The notes under the pieces were generated by a model, which worked only from the letters and a program-made list of their open reading frames with translations, made no database searches and was not told the DNA's origin. From Streptomyces clavifer (lineage in GTDB: Bacteria; Actinomycetota; Actinomycetes; Streptomycetales; Streptomycetaceae): DNA of 64,000 nt. Shown here one piece after another: positions 28,255 through 36,355 of this stretch. The stretch's first letter is position 1, and each line of letters begins with the position of its first letter. The stretch spans positions 62,001 through 126,000 of the forward strand of contig BMWJ01000016.1 in the NCBI GenBank assembly GCA_014651175.1. The letters run 5' to 3'. The position numbers were made by a program, and so were the translations under genes.

Positions 28255-29634
28255 TCAGTCGAGTCCGCGGGCGTCCCTGAAACGGGCCAGCCCCTCGGCC
28301 AGGCCGACCAACGGCTCCGGATAGTCGCACCGGGCACGCTCCTCGGCCCCCAGCTTCCACGGCTCGTGGACGGCGCCGCCGTCGACACCCGCGAGCTCGG
28401 GCACCCAGCGGCGCACGTATGTGCCGTCCGGGTCGTACCGCCTGGCCTGCAGCACCGGGTTGAGCACCCGGTTCGGCCGGCTGTCCGTGCCCGTCCCCGC
28501 CATCCACTGCCAGTTGAGCTGATTGTTGGCGATGTCGCCGTCCACCAGCAGATCCAGGAAATGGCGCGCGCCCACGCGCCAGTCCACGTAGAGCGTCTTC
28601 ACCAGGAAGCTCGACGCGAGCAGCCGCCCCCGATTGTGCATCCAGCCCTCGTGCAGCAGTTGACGCATCGCGGCGTCGACCAGCGGATACCCCGTGCGGC
28701 CCTCCCGCCAGGCCGCGATGTCGTCCGCCGCGGACTGCTCGGTGCGCCAGCGGTCGTGCTGCGAGCGGTAGTCGGTGCGGGAGGCCGATGGGCGGGCGGC
28801 CAGGACCTGGTGGTGGAACTCCCGCCAGCACAACTGCCGTACGAAGGCCTCCGCGCCCGGCCCGGCCGCGGTGCGGGCCCGGTGGACCAGCTCGGTGGGG
28901 GACAGCGTGCCGAAGTGCAGGTGCGGCGAGAGGCGCGAGGTGGCGTCGCCGGCGAGATCGTCGTGGCGCTCCTCGTACTGCCCGAGACCGTGCCGGCGCC
29001 ATGCTGTGAAGCTCCTGCGTCCTTCTGCCTCCCCACCCTGGGCCAGTCCCGCGGACACCCCCGCGACCCCGGCCCGTGCCGGTGGCGCCGCGGACCGGGG
29101 TCCGGCCGGGACCCGCACGGTGCGCGGTGCGTCGAAGGGGGTGCGCTGCGGCGCGTCCGACCAGCGGCGGAAGTACGGCGTGAACACGGCGAAGTGGTCC
29201 CGGCCCGCACCCGAGGGGGTCACCGTGCCGGGCGCGACGGCGGTGATCACCGCGTCGTGGACGTGCAGCCGGCAGCCCTGGGACCCCAGCTCCTCGCGCA
29301 GCCGCTCCTCGCGTCGCTGGGCGTAGCCGCTGACACCCGCCGCCACGTGGACGTCACCCGCTCCGGTCTCGGAGACGATCCGGCAGACCTCCTCCGCCAC
29401 GTCCCCCGAGCGGATCACCAGGCGTCCGCCCCGGTCGCGGAGTCCCGCATCCAGGTCCCGGAGGCAGTCGGCGAGGAACGCGCGCCGGTTGGGGGCACCG
29501 AAACCTGCGTCCTCGATGGCGTCGTCCAGGACGAACAGCGGGACCACCTCGTCCGCCGCCGCCAGGGCCGCGTGCAGCGGCGGATGGTCGTGCAGCCGCA
29601 GATCGGAGGTGAACAGGACGACCGAGACGGTCAT
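28255..29634 (-). CDS. phr: Deoxyribodipyrimidine photolyase
   Basis: A 459-residue cryptochrome/photolyase family enzyme. Residues 1-165 are the alpha/beta antenna domain (VVLFTSDLRLHDHPPLHAALAAADEVVPLFVLDDA). The helical FAD domain carries LSPHLHFGTLSP, LCWREFHHQVL, EGWMHNRGRLLASSFLVK and NNQLNWQWMAGTGTDSRPNRVLNP, which bind FAD and the flipped pyrimidine dimer. It uses blue light to split UV-induced cyclobutane dimers. The start overlaps the SDR/DUF2867 stop (ATGA), a pairing common in Streptomyces. The gene symbol is by family. Confidence 0.94.
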   Translation of the reverse strand: MTVSVVLFTSDLRLHDHPPLHAALAAADEVVPLFVLDDAIEDAGFGAPNRRAFLADCLRDLDAGLRDRGGRLVIRSGDVAEEVCRIVSETGAGDVHVAAGVSGYAQRREERLREELGSQGCRLHVHDAVITAVAPGTVTPSGAGRDHFAVFTPYFRRWSDAPQRTPFDAPRTVRVPAGPRSAAPPARAGVAGVSAGLAQGGEAEGRRSFTAWRRHGLGQYEERHDDLAGDATSRLSPHLHFGTLSPTELVHRARTAAGPGAEAFVRQLCWREFHHQVLAARPSASRTDYRSQHDRWRTEQSAADDIAAWREGRTGYPLVDAAMRQLLHEGWMHNRGRLLASSFLVKTLYVDWRVGARHFLDLLVDGDIANNQLNWQWMAGTGTDSRPNRVLNPVLQARRYDPDGTYVRRWVPELAGVDGGAVHEPWKLGAEERARCDYPEPLVGLAEGLARFRDARGLD

Positions 29635-31142
29635 ACGGACCCACCTGCCGCTCGACGGCCCGCCGCCCGGGAGATGTTGCGCGCCATGCCGCCGAAGACG
29701 AAGGCGTGGAACGGCGACACGCTCCACCAGTACGCATGGCCCAGCAGGCCGGCCGGGTGGAACACGGCACGCTGCCGGTAGTGCGCCCGGCCGTCCTCGC
29801 CGGGCTCCGCGTACATCTCCAGCCAGGCCAGACCCGGCAGCCGCATCTCGGCGCGCAGCCGCAGCAGATGGCCGGGCTCGATCGCCTCCACGCGCCAGAA
29901 GTCCAGCGAGTCACCGACCCGCAGCCGTTGCGCGTCCCGCCGGCCCCGGCGCAGCCCCACCCCGCCGACCAGCCGGTCCAGCCGGCCCCTGACCGCCCAC
30001 GCCCAGGGGAGCGAGTACCAGCCGTTCTCGCCGCCGATCCCCTCGATGACCCGCCAGAGGGCGTCCGGCGGCGCGTCCACATCGAGCTCGCGCACATCCG
30101 TGTACAGGCTGCCGCCCGCCCAGTCGGGGTCGGTGGGCAGCGGATCGCTGGGGATGCCCGGGGTGGACGCCGAGGACCACCGCGTCGTCACCCTCGCCTC
30201 GCGCACCCTCTGCAGGGCGAGGGAGAGGGCGGTACCGGAGGAGAACGGCTGACCCGGCCCGTCCGGCACGTGGTCGGCGATGTCGTGCTCGTGGCACACC
30301 ACCTCGTAGCGCAGGGACTCCGCGAGCGGGCGGGCGATCGACGCCGGAACGGGGGTGATCAGACCGACCCAGTGGCTGGACAGCCCCGGGCTCAGCATCG
30401 GCACCGGCAGGATCAGCCGCTTCGGCAGCTTCGCCACCTGTGCGTACTGCTGCATCATGTCCCGGTACGTGAGGACGTCGGGACCGCCGATGTCGAAGGT
30501 GCGGTTCACTTCGTCGGGCATGTGCGCGCTGCCCACGAGATAGCGCAGCACGTCCCGGACCGCGATCGGCTGGATCCGTGTCGACACCCAGCTCGGGGTG
30601 ACCATGACGGGCAGTCGCTCGGTGAGGTAGCGCAGCATCTCGAACGAGGCGGACCCGGATCCGATGATCACTGCCGCGCGCAGCGCGGTCGTCGGCACAC
30701 CCGAGTCGAGCAGGATGCGGCCGACCTCGGCGCGCGAGCGGAGATGCGGGGACAGCTCCCTCGCGGGCACGTCGGCGGGGGTGAGCCCGCCCAGGTACAC
30801 GATGCGCCGGACGCCGGCGGCACGGGCCTGCTCGCCGAAGATACGGGCCGCCGTGCGGTCCGTCTTCTCGAAGTCCGGCCCGCTGGTCAGGGCGTGCACC
30901 AGGTAGTACGCGACGTCGATGTCCCGCATCGCCGCGCCGATGGACTCATCGTCCGTCACATCGCCCTTGGCCACCTCCACCCTGCTCGCCCACGGGTAGT
31001 CCCGCAGCTTCTCGGGGCTGCGCGCCAGGCAGCGTACGGTGTGGCCGGCCTCCAGGAGCTCGGGCACCAGGCGGCCTCCGATGTATCCCGTCGCCCCGGT
31101 CACCAGGCACCGCAGCCCGTCGTCGTCGTTCGTGCTCTCCAT
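29631..31142 (-). CDS. SDR family NAD(P)-binding protein with DUF2867 domain
   Basis: A 503-residue fusion. Residues 1-290 form an extended Rossmann epimerase-like domain (LRCLVTGATGYIGGRLVPELLEAG; VAYYLVHAL). Residues 330-495 are the DUF2867 domain (PDALWRVIEGIGGENGWYSLPWAWAVRGRLDRLVGGVGLRRGRR; AHYRQRAVFHPAGLLGHAYWWSVSPFHAFVFGGM). The C-terminal half resembles a START-like lipid-binding fold. The ATG at 31142 has GGAG 5 bases upstream. It is the first gene of a pair with the photolyase. The substrate is unknown. Confidence 0.9.
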   Translation of the reverse strand: MESTNDDDGLRCLVTGATGYIGGRLVPELLEAGHTVRCLARSPEKLRDYPWASRVEVAKGDVTDDESIGAAMRDIDVAYYLVHALTSGPDFEKTDRTAARIFGEQARAAGVRRIVYLGGLTPADVPARELSPHLRSRAEVGRILLDSGVPTTALRAAVIIGSGSASFEMLRYLTERLPVMVTPSWVSTRIQPIAVRDVLRYLVGSAHMPDEVNRTFDIGGPDVLTYRDMMQQYAQVAKLPKRLILPVPMLSPGLSSHWVGLITPVPASIARPLAESLRYEVVCHEHDIADHVPDGPGQPFSSGTALSLALQRVREARVTTRWSSASTPGIPSDPLPTDPDWAGGSLYTDVRELDVDAPPDALWRVIEGIGGENGWYSLPWAWAVRGRLDRLVGGVGLRRGRRDAQRLRVGDSLDFWRVEAIEPGHLLRLRAEMRLPGLAWLEMYAEPGEDGRAHYRQRAVFHPAGLLGHAYWWSVSPFHAFVFGGMARNISRAAGRRAAGGSV

Positions 31143-31329
31143 GGCCTCTCCGATCCGGCTCGGATGTCCTTCGTCCACGGTGTCCCCCCGCGGACCGTTC
31201 CGCTTGTCGGAGATCGCGGGCCGGGATACCGGCCGCCGTCGTGGGTGCGCAGCCCGGGCGCGGCCGAAGCGCTGCCGCGGTGCGGCCGGGCGGGTGAGGT
31301 GGTGGGAGAGCGGGGCGTATGCCGCGTCC

Positions 31330-31566
31330 TCAGCGTGCCTCGGGCTTCTCCGTGGCGGTACCCCGGATGACGCCGGGCATGTCAGCCCCGGGACGCGTCC
31401 GGTCCGCGGGTATGGAGGAGGAGCCGTCCGCCTTCATGGCTTTCGCCTCGCTCTTGAGGATCCGGGCCGACTTGCCCAGGGAGCGGGCGAGTTCGGGGAG
31501 CTTCTTGGCGCCGAAGATCAGGATGACGATGACGAGGAAGATCGCGATCTCGCTGATACCGAACAT
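31330..31566 (-). CDS. tatA: Twin-arginine translocase subunit TatA/E
   Basis: A 78-residue protein: a short N-terminal membrane helix (EIAIFLVIVILIF), the FGAKKLPELARSLGKSARILKSE amphipathic helix with the invariant FG hinge, and a charged tail. TatA multimers form the pore for folded Tat substrates in the cytoplasmic membrane. Streptomycetes normally keep a tatA near tatC elsewhere, so this stand-alone gene is likely an extra copy. An operator-like CTACAGCACTGTAG lies 79-92 bases upstream of the ATG. Confidence 0.92.
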   Translation of the reverse strand: MFGISEIAIFLVIVILIFGAKKLPELARSLGKSARILKSEAKAMKADGSSSIPADRTRPGADMPGVIRGTATEKPEAR

Positions 31567-31644
31567 GACGTCTGTGTCCTCCCCTGACCGGCCGGCTCGG
31601 CTGTGCCGGGCGGTCCTCGGTGTCCGGGGACCGCCCGACTGAAT

Positions 31645-31658
31645 CTACAGCACTGTAG
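31645..31658. promoter_or_regulatory. CTACA-N4-TGTAG palindrome upstream of tatA
   Basis: CTACAGCACTGTAG, a 6-bp inverted repeat with a 2-base centre, placed 79-92 bases before the tatA start. A nearly identical site lies between the spo0M-like and marR genes at 32765. Confidence 0.55.
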
Positions 31659-31729
31659 TAGCTGATGGCGGGGCGTTCCGGCCCTGCCGCGACGACTTCC
31701 GGACGAACCGGCGGGGCGCCGGCCGGACC

Positions 31730-32713
31730 TCAGTCCTCGCCGCCCTCCTCGTCCTCGTCGCCCTCGAAGAAGTCTCCCACCTCGTCGACGACTTCGGCGG
31801 CCACCATGCCCCCCACCACACCCACGGCGAGGCCGGCGGCACCGGCGGCGACGACCGTGCCCATGCCGGGCCCGGAGCGGTGCTCGTGGTCGTCGCCGTG
31901 GCCGTACCCGTGTCCGTACGCCCCAGGGGTGCCGTATGCCGCGCGGGTCTCGGTGAGGGCGCGCATCCACGCGTCGACGTCGGCCTTCCAGTCGCGGTCG
32001 TGGACCTCGTGGTGTCCGACGGTGAAGTGCCCGACGGCGTCCCCTCCCCCGGAGAAGAGTCCACCCCGCTTGTCCGCCTCCAGGACGACCTCCAGGCCGC
32101 CCGGGCCGGCCAGGAAGGTCAGCTCGACCTCGTTGACCTGGTGTGCGTACTGCGGGGCGGGGGAGAGCTCGATCTCCTGGTAGAACGGGAGCTGCTGGCC
32201 GGTGCCGCGGACGTGGCCCAGCTCCAGGTCGGCGGACCTGAAGCCGAAGCCCAGCTGCCCGAGTGCCTCGAGGACCGCCTCCTGGGCGGGCAGCGCCCCC
32301 ACCGTGAGCCGGTCCAGGTCGCCCTTGTCCTTGGCGCCCGCCACCGCGAGCTCCGTGCGCACGCCGAGGACGATGCCGAGGTCCTGGCCGTAGAGCGCGG
32401 TGACCGGGGTCTCCCACGGCAGCACCACGTCGAAGGGCACCGTGACCTCGGCGCCCTCCGGAAGGACGAAGGCACCGCCGACCGTGAAGCGCTCGAAGGC
32501 GACCGTCCCCTCCGACTCGACCTCCTCGTGCTCGGCCTCGACGCGGGCGACCAGCTCCAGGGTGATGTGCTCGATCGTGAAGTCGGCGCTGCCGCCCGTC
32601 AGGCGGACCTCGCCGCTCAGGCTGCCGCCCGGCAGAGCGGTCGCGGTCTCCAGGACCGTGTCCACGGTCGGGCCGCCGACGCCGAGTGAGCCGAGCAGCT
32701 TCTTGAACACCAT
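31730..32713 (-). CDS. Sporulation-control Spo0M family protein
   Basis: A 327-residue protein. Residues 1-250 match Spo0M, an arrestin-like beta-sandwich (MVFKKLLGSLGVGGPTVDTVLETATALPGGSLSGEVRLTGG; FDVVLPWETPVTAL). The tail is unusual: a His/Gly/Tyr-rich stretch (YGHGYGHGDDHEHRSG), then a Gly/Ala-rich hydrophobic segment (TVVAAGAAGLAVGVVGGMVAAEV) that could enter the membrane, then an acidic end (EGDEDEEGGED). AAGGAG lies 11 bases before the ATG at 32713; a GTG 12 bases upstream abuts that site and is less likely. It is divergent from marR. Confidence 0.9.
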   Translation of the reverse strand: MVFKKLLGSLGVGGPTVDTVLETATALPGGSLSGEVRLTGGSADFTIEHITLELVARVEAEHEEVESEGTVAFERFTVGGAFVLPEGAEVTVPFDVVLPWETPVTALYGQDLGIVLGVRTELAVAGAKDKGDLDRLTVGALPAQEAVLEALGQLGFGFRSADLELGHVRGTGQQLPFYQEIELSPAPQYAHQVNEVELTFLAGPGGLEVVLEADKRGGLFSGGGDAVGHFTVGHHEVHDRDWKADVDAWMRALTETRAAYGTPGAYGHGYGHGDDHEHRSGPGMGTVVAAGAAGLAVGVVGGMVAAEVVDEVGDFFEGDEDEEGGED

Positions 32714-32764
32714 CGTGGCGTTCACTCCTTCTTCCGTACGCGGGAAACGCGTTCAGTCGCGTCT

Positions 32765-32778
32765 CTACACAACTGTAG
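32765..32778. promoter_or_regulatory. CTACA-N4-TGTAG site between spo0M-like and marR genes
   Basis: CTACACAACTGTAG, extendable by one T/A pair each side. It sits 45-58 bases before the marR start and about the same distance from the divergent Spo0M start, so one MarR dimer could affect both promoters. Confidence 0.6.
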
Positions 32779-32822
32779 AAGCATAGGGGGGAGATGATCG
32801 ACGAACGCCCTATTATGGTGCG

Positions 32823-33317
32823 GTGGACAGTGCAGACGACGCTCGCGACGGATCACGTGCGGACGCGTCCGCCGGCCCGGGGCTCCAGGCCCTCGCGGTG
32901 GAGCTGCGCCGGATGAGCGGTGAGATCAACCGTCTGGTCCACTCCTTCGCGCACACCCAGGGGCTGCACGCCACGGACGTCCAGGCGCTCGGGGCGATCC
33001 TGGACGCGGACGAGCCGCTGACCCCGGGCCGGCTGCGCGACCATCTGGGGCTGTCCTCCGGGGCGGTCACCGCCTGTCTGGACCGGCTGGAGCGCGCCGG
33101 TCACATCCGGCGCTCGCGGGACAGTGCCGACCGGCGTGTCGTGCACCTGCACTACGAGCCCACGGCCAGGGCCGCCGCCCGCTCGTTCTTCATGCCCCTC
33201 GCCGAAGCAGCGTCGGGGGCCCGCAGGGCGTCCGACGCGCAGGAGCTGGCCGCCGCGCTGCGCTTCCTCGCCCGTATGAATGAGGAACTGGCCCGGATGC
33301 AACCCCCCGGGCGCTGA
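32823..33317 (+). CDS. MarR family transcriptional regulator
   Basis: A 164-residue regulator with the MarR winged HTH (LHATDVQALGAILDADEPLTPGRLRDHLGLSSGAVTACLDRLERAGHIRRSRDSADRRVVHLHY, about 48-112), including the DxRxxxLxx wing pattern (DSADRRVVHL). Upstream, TATTAT at 32811-32816 ends 6 bases before the GTG, so the transcript is probably leaderless. There is no Shine-Dalgarno. The CTACA-N4-TGTAG site suits autoregulation. Confidence 0.93.
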   Translation: MDSADDARDGSRADASAGPGLQALAVELRRMSGEINRLVHSFAHTQGLHATDVQALGAILDADEPLTPGRLRDHLGLSSGAVTACLDRLERAGHIRRSRDSADRRVVHLHYEPTARAAARSFFMPLAEAASGARRASDAQELAAALRFLARMNEELARMQPPGR

Positions 33318-33380
33318 TTCACCCCTTCTGGTCATGGCCGGGCCGCCTCGGGGCAGTCGGGTGGCAAAAGCACGCTAATA

Positions 33381-33415
33381 TATTTCAATCATTGAGATAC
33401 TCGATGATTGAAATA
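33381..33415. promoter_or_regulatory. AT-rich palindrome upstream of the MMPL gene
   Basis: TATTTCAATCAT (33381-33392) and its exact complement (33404-33415) flank an 11-base centre, directly after a TAATAT -10-like element, 24 bases before the MMPL start codon. The composition is unlike a terminator and typical of an operator. Confidence 0.65.
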
Positions 33416-33438
33416 GTTTCCCCCGACCCGGGAGCACC

Positions 33439-35580
33439 ATGCCCATCGCATCGAGGCCGGTCCGCTGGCTCATCCCCGTATTTCTCGTCGTGGTATGGCT
33501 GGCCGTAGGCGGCTCGCTCGGCTCGTACGCCGGGAAGCTGGGCGAAGTGGCCACCAACGACCAGGCCTCCTTCCTCCCGCAGAGCGCCGAGTCCACCCGG
33601 GTCGTGGAGGAGCAGGAGCCGTTCAGCCGACAGGAGACCGTGCCGGCCATCGTGGTCTGGACATCGGACAAGGACGGTGCCGAGCTCGGACCGGAGGCAC
33701 TGCAGGCGGCCACGGCGGCCCTGGCCTCGCTCAAGGGCGGGCCGGGGGTGGCGGGTGAGGTGTCCCCGGCGCTGCCGGCGAAGGACGGCCAGGCCCTTCA
33801 GGGCATCGTCCAGCTGGACTCCGGCCTCGAGGAGGAACTCCCCGACACGGTCGCGCGGATCCAGAAGGCGGCCGACGGGGTACCCGGAACGCAGGCCCAG
33901 GTCGCGGGCCCCGCAGCCAGTCAGGCGGACCTCTCCGAAGCCTTCGCCGGAATCGACGGCATCCTGCTCGGTGTCGCCCTGGTGACCGTGCTGGTCATCC
34001 TGCTGCTGGTCTACCGGAGCGTGCTGCTGCCGCTGGCCATCATCCTCGGGGCCGTGTTCTCCCTGGGTGTGGCCTGCGCGATCGTGTACGTCCTGGCCGA
34101 TCACGACATCGTCCGGGTCGACGGCCAGGTGCAGGGAATCCTGTCGATCCTCGTCATCGGCGCCGCCACCGACTACGCCCTCCTGCTCACCGCGCGGTTC
34201 CGCGAGGAACTCGGCCGCCACTCCGACCGGTGGACCGCGATGCGCGCCGCGCTGCGCGAGTCCATCGGACCGATCGTCGCCAGTGCCGCAACCGTCGCCC
34301 TGGGGCTTCTCGCACTGCTCCTCAGCGACCTGACCAACAACCGCGCACTCGGTCCGGTGGGCGCCATCGGCATCGTCTGCGCCGTTCTGAGCACGCTCAC
34401 CTTCCTGCCCGCCGTCCTGGTCCTCCTCGGCCGGACCGCCTACTGGCCGGCCAAGCCCAAGGAGGGCGAGGCCGTATCCGGTTCGTCGGGGATCTGGGCG
34501 CGGATCGCCGCCCTCGTCGACCGTGCCCCGCGCAAGGTGTGGGGCATCACCCTGGTCGTCCTGCTCGCCTGCGCCGCCTTCGTGCCGACGCTCAACTCGA
34601 AGGGCGTGCCCCTCGAGGAGATCTTCGTCAACGACGCGCCGTCCGTCGCCGCCCAGCAGACCCTGAGCAAGCACTTCCCCGGCGGATCGGGCAGCCCCGC
34701 CGTGATGATCGCGGGCGCGGGTCAGGCCGAGAAGGTGGTCGAGGCCGCCGAAGGGGTCGAAGGCGTCGCGGACGTCTCCGTGGTGACCGCCTCCGGACGG
34801 CCGGGTGACGGGGAACCGCTCGTCGTGGACGGCCGGGTGCGCATCGACGCCACCCTGACGAGCGCCGCCGACAGCGACGAGGCCAAGGAGACCGTCACGC
34901 GCCTGCGCGACGCGGTGCACGCGGTGCCCGGCGCGGATGCGCTGGTCGGTGGAACCTCCGCACAGCAGTACGACACCCAGAAGACCGCGGAACACGACCG
35001 CACCCTCATCGTGCCGGTCGTCCTCCTGATCATTCTGGTCATTCTCATCGGGCTCCTCCGCTCCCTGCTGATGCCCCTCCTCCTCGTCGCGACGGTGGCC
35101 CTCAACTTCCTGGCCACCCTCGGGATCTCGTCGCTGGTCTTCCAGCACGTGTTCGGTTTCAGCGGCACGGACTCCTCCGTACCGCTGTACGGATTCGTCT
35201 TCCTCGTCGCCCTCGGGGTCGACTACAACATCTTCCTCATGTCCCGGGTCCGGGAGGAGTCCCTGATCCACGGCACCCGGCAGGGCGTGCTGCGCGGGCT
35301 GACGACCACGGGCGGGGTCATCACCTCGGCCGGTGTCGTCCTGGCGGCCACCTTCGCCGCGCTGGGCGTGATCCCGCTGGCGTTCCTGGTCCAGATCGCG
35401 TTCATCGTCGCCTTCGGCGTCCTGCTCGACACCCTCGTCGTCCGCTCGCTCCTGGTGCCCGCCCTGGTCAGGGACATCGGACGGGTCGCGTGGTGGCCGG
35501 GCAAGCTGAGCCGGGAGCCGGAAGTGCCTGCCGGTCACCACGGTCCCGGAGCGGAGCCCGCGGAGCGCCCCGCTTCCTGA
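33439..35580 (+). CDS. MMPL/RND family transporter
   Basis: A 713-residue membrane transporter with two repeats of an outside loop plus a helix bundle. Hydrophobic segments are at about 7-27, 175-350 and 530-690. The first signature is DGILLGVALVTVLVILLLVYRSVLLPLAIILGAVFSLGVACAIVYVLAD. The second repeat carries YGFVFLVALGVDYNIFLMSRVREE, where DYN supplies the proton-relay Asp-Tyr of MmpL3-like proteins; the first repeat has the matching ATDYALLLTARFREE. It probably exports lipids or drugs. The palindrome upstream suggests repression. The MarR gene is 121 bases upstream on the same strand. Confidence 0.92.
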   Translation: MPIASRPVRWLIPVFLVVVWLAVGGSLGSYAGKLGEVATNDQASFLPQSAESTRVVEEQEPFSRQETVPAIVVWTSDKDGAELGPEALQAATAALASLKGGPGVAGEVSPALPAKDGQALQGIVQLDSGLEEELPDTVARIQKAADGVPGTQAQVAGPAASQADLSEAFAGIDGILLGVALVTVLVILLLVYRSVLLPLAIILGAVFSLGVACAIVYVLADHDIVRVDGQVQGILSILVIGAATDYALLLTARFREELGRHSDRWTAMRAALRESIGPIVASAATVALGLLALLLSDLTNNRALGPVGAIGIVCAVLSTLTFLPAVLVLLGRTAYWPAKPKEGEAVSGSSGIWARIAALVDRAPRKVWGITLVVLLACAAFVPTLNSKGVPLEEIFVNDAPSVAAQQTLSKHFPGGSGSPAVMIAGAGQAEKVVEAAEGVEGVADVSVVTASGRPGDGEPLVVDGRVRIDATLTSAADSDEAKETVTRLRDAVHAVPGADALVGGTSAQQYDTQKTAEHDRTLIVPVVLLIILVILIGLLRSLLMPLLLVATVALNFLATLGISSLVFQHVFGFSGTDSSVPLYGFVFLVALGVDYNIFLMSRVREESLIHGTRQGVLRGLTTTGGVITSAGVVLAATFAALGVIPLAFLVQIAFIVAFGVLLDTLVVRSLLVPALVRDIGRVAWWPGKLSREPEVPAGHHGPGAEPAERPAS

Positions 35581-35632
35581 AGCGGCGGGCGCCACGGCAA
35601 GGCCCGTGCGTGAGCCGTGAACGACCCTGAAG

Positions 35633-35664
35633 TGTCCCAGTGAGACATGTGTCCCACTGGGACA
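35633..35664. promoter_or_regulatory. Tandem 15-bp operators of the TetR-SDR-ADH operon
   Basis: TGTCCCAGTGAGACA (35633-35647, one mismatched pair) and TGTCCCACTGGGACA (35650-35664, perfect with one central base) have centres 17 bases apart. Together they also form a 14-bp outer inverted repeat (35629-35642/35655-35668). They lie immediately before the TACGCT -10 and the TetR start. Confidence 0.75.
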
Positions 35665-35686
35665 CTTCTGGGTGTACGCTGCATCT

Positions 35687-36355
35687 GTGAACCGGACAGG
35701 AGACGTTCCCGAACGGCGCAGCCGGAAGGCGCGCAGGACTCGGGACGCGCTGGCGCAGGCCGCGTTCGAGCTGGTGCTCGAACGGGGGGTGCGCCATGTG
35801 ACGGTCGAGGAGATCGCGCAGGCGGCCGACGTCGACCGGCGCACCTTCAGCCGCCACTTCCCGAACAAGGAGGCCGCTGCCCTCGACGCGGTACGGGGCG
35901 GCGGCGACCGGATCAACCGGGCGCTCCGCGCGCGGCCCGCCGCCGAACCACCGCTCACCGCCTATCGACGAGCCGTCCTCGACTGGCTCGACGACCCCGG
36001 CGCCGAGCCCTGGCACCAGCGGCCGCGCATCTTCGAGCTGCTGGTCATGGCCGAGGAGGAACCCACTCTGTACGCGGCGTACCACCACATCCGTGTGGAC
36101 GCCCAGGAGGAGTCGGTCGCGATCATCGCGCAGCGGCTCGGCGTCGACCCGCTGCGGGACATCCGTCCCGCCGTGGCCGTCGCCGCGGGAGCCGGTGCGC
36201 TGCTCGCAGCCCAGGCGGCATGGGTCCGCGGTGGCCGGCCGGCCGCTCTGCCCGAGTTCGTCGTACACGCCTTCGACGCCCTCTCCGGAGACCTGCAGGA
36301 ATCCCCGCAGGACGGGTCGGCGCCCCACAGCACCACGCAAGGAAGCACATCATGA
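35687..36355 (+). CDS. TetR family transcriptional regulator
   Basis: A 222-residue TetR regulator. The HTH spans about 15-60 (ARRTRDALAQAAFELVLERGVRHVTVEEIAQAADVDRRTFSRHFPNKEAAAL), and the C-terminal domain is helical. The GTG at 35687 is preferred: TACGCT (35675-35680) ends 6 bases before it, so the mRNA is probably leaderless. Its stop overlaps the SDR start (ATGA). The tandem operators upstream argue for autorepression of the whole TetR-SDR-ADH operon. Confidence 0.92.
   Translation: MNRTGDVPERRSRKARRTRDALAQAAFELVLERGVRHVTVEEIAQAADVDRRTFSRHFPNKEAAALDAVRGGGDRINRALRARPAAEPPLTAYRRAVLDWLDDPGAEPWHQRPRIFELLVMAEEEPTLYAAYHHIRVDAQEESVAIIAQRLGVDPLRDIRPAVAVAAGAGALLAAQAAWVRGGRPAALPEFVVHAFDALSGDLQESPQDGSAPHSTTQGSTS

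Noticed and set aside
33385-35958. A long minus-strand frame opposite the MMPL transporter
   Set aside because: Highly charged composition without domains; the plus strand encodes a complete MMPL protein with a start signal.
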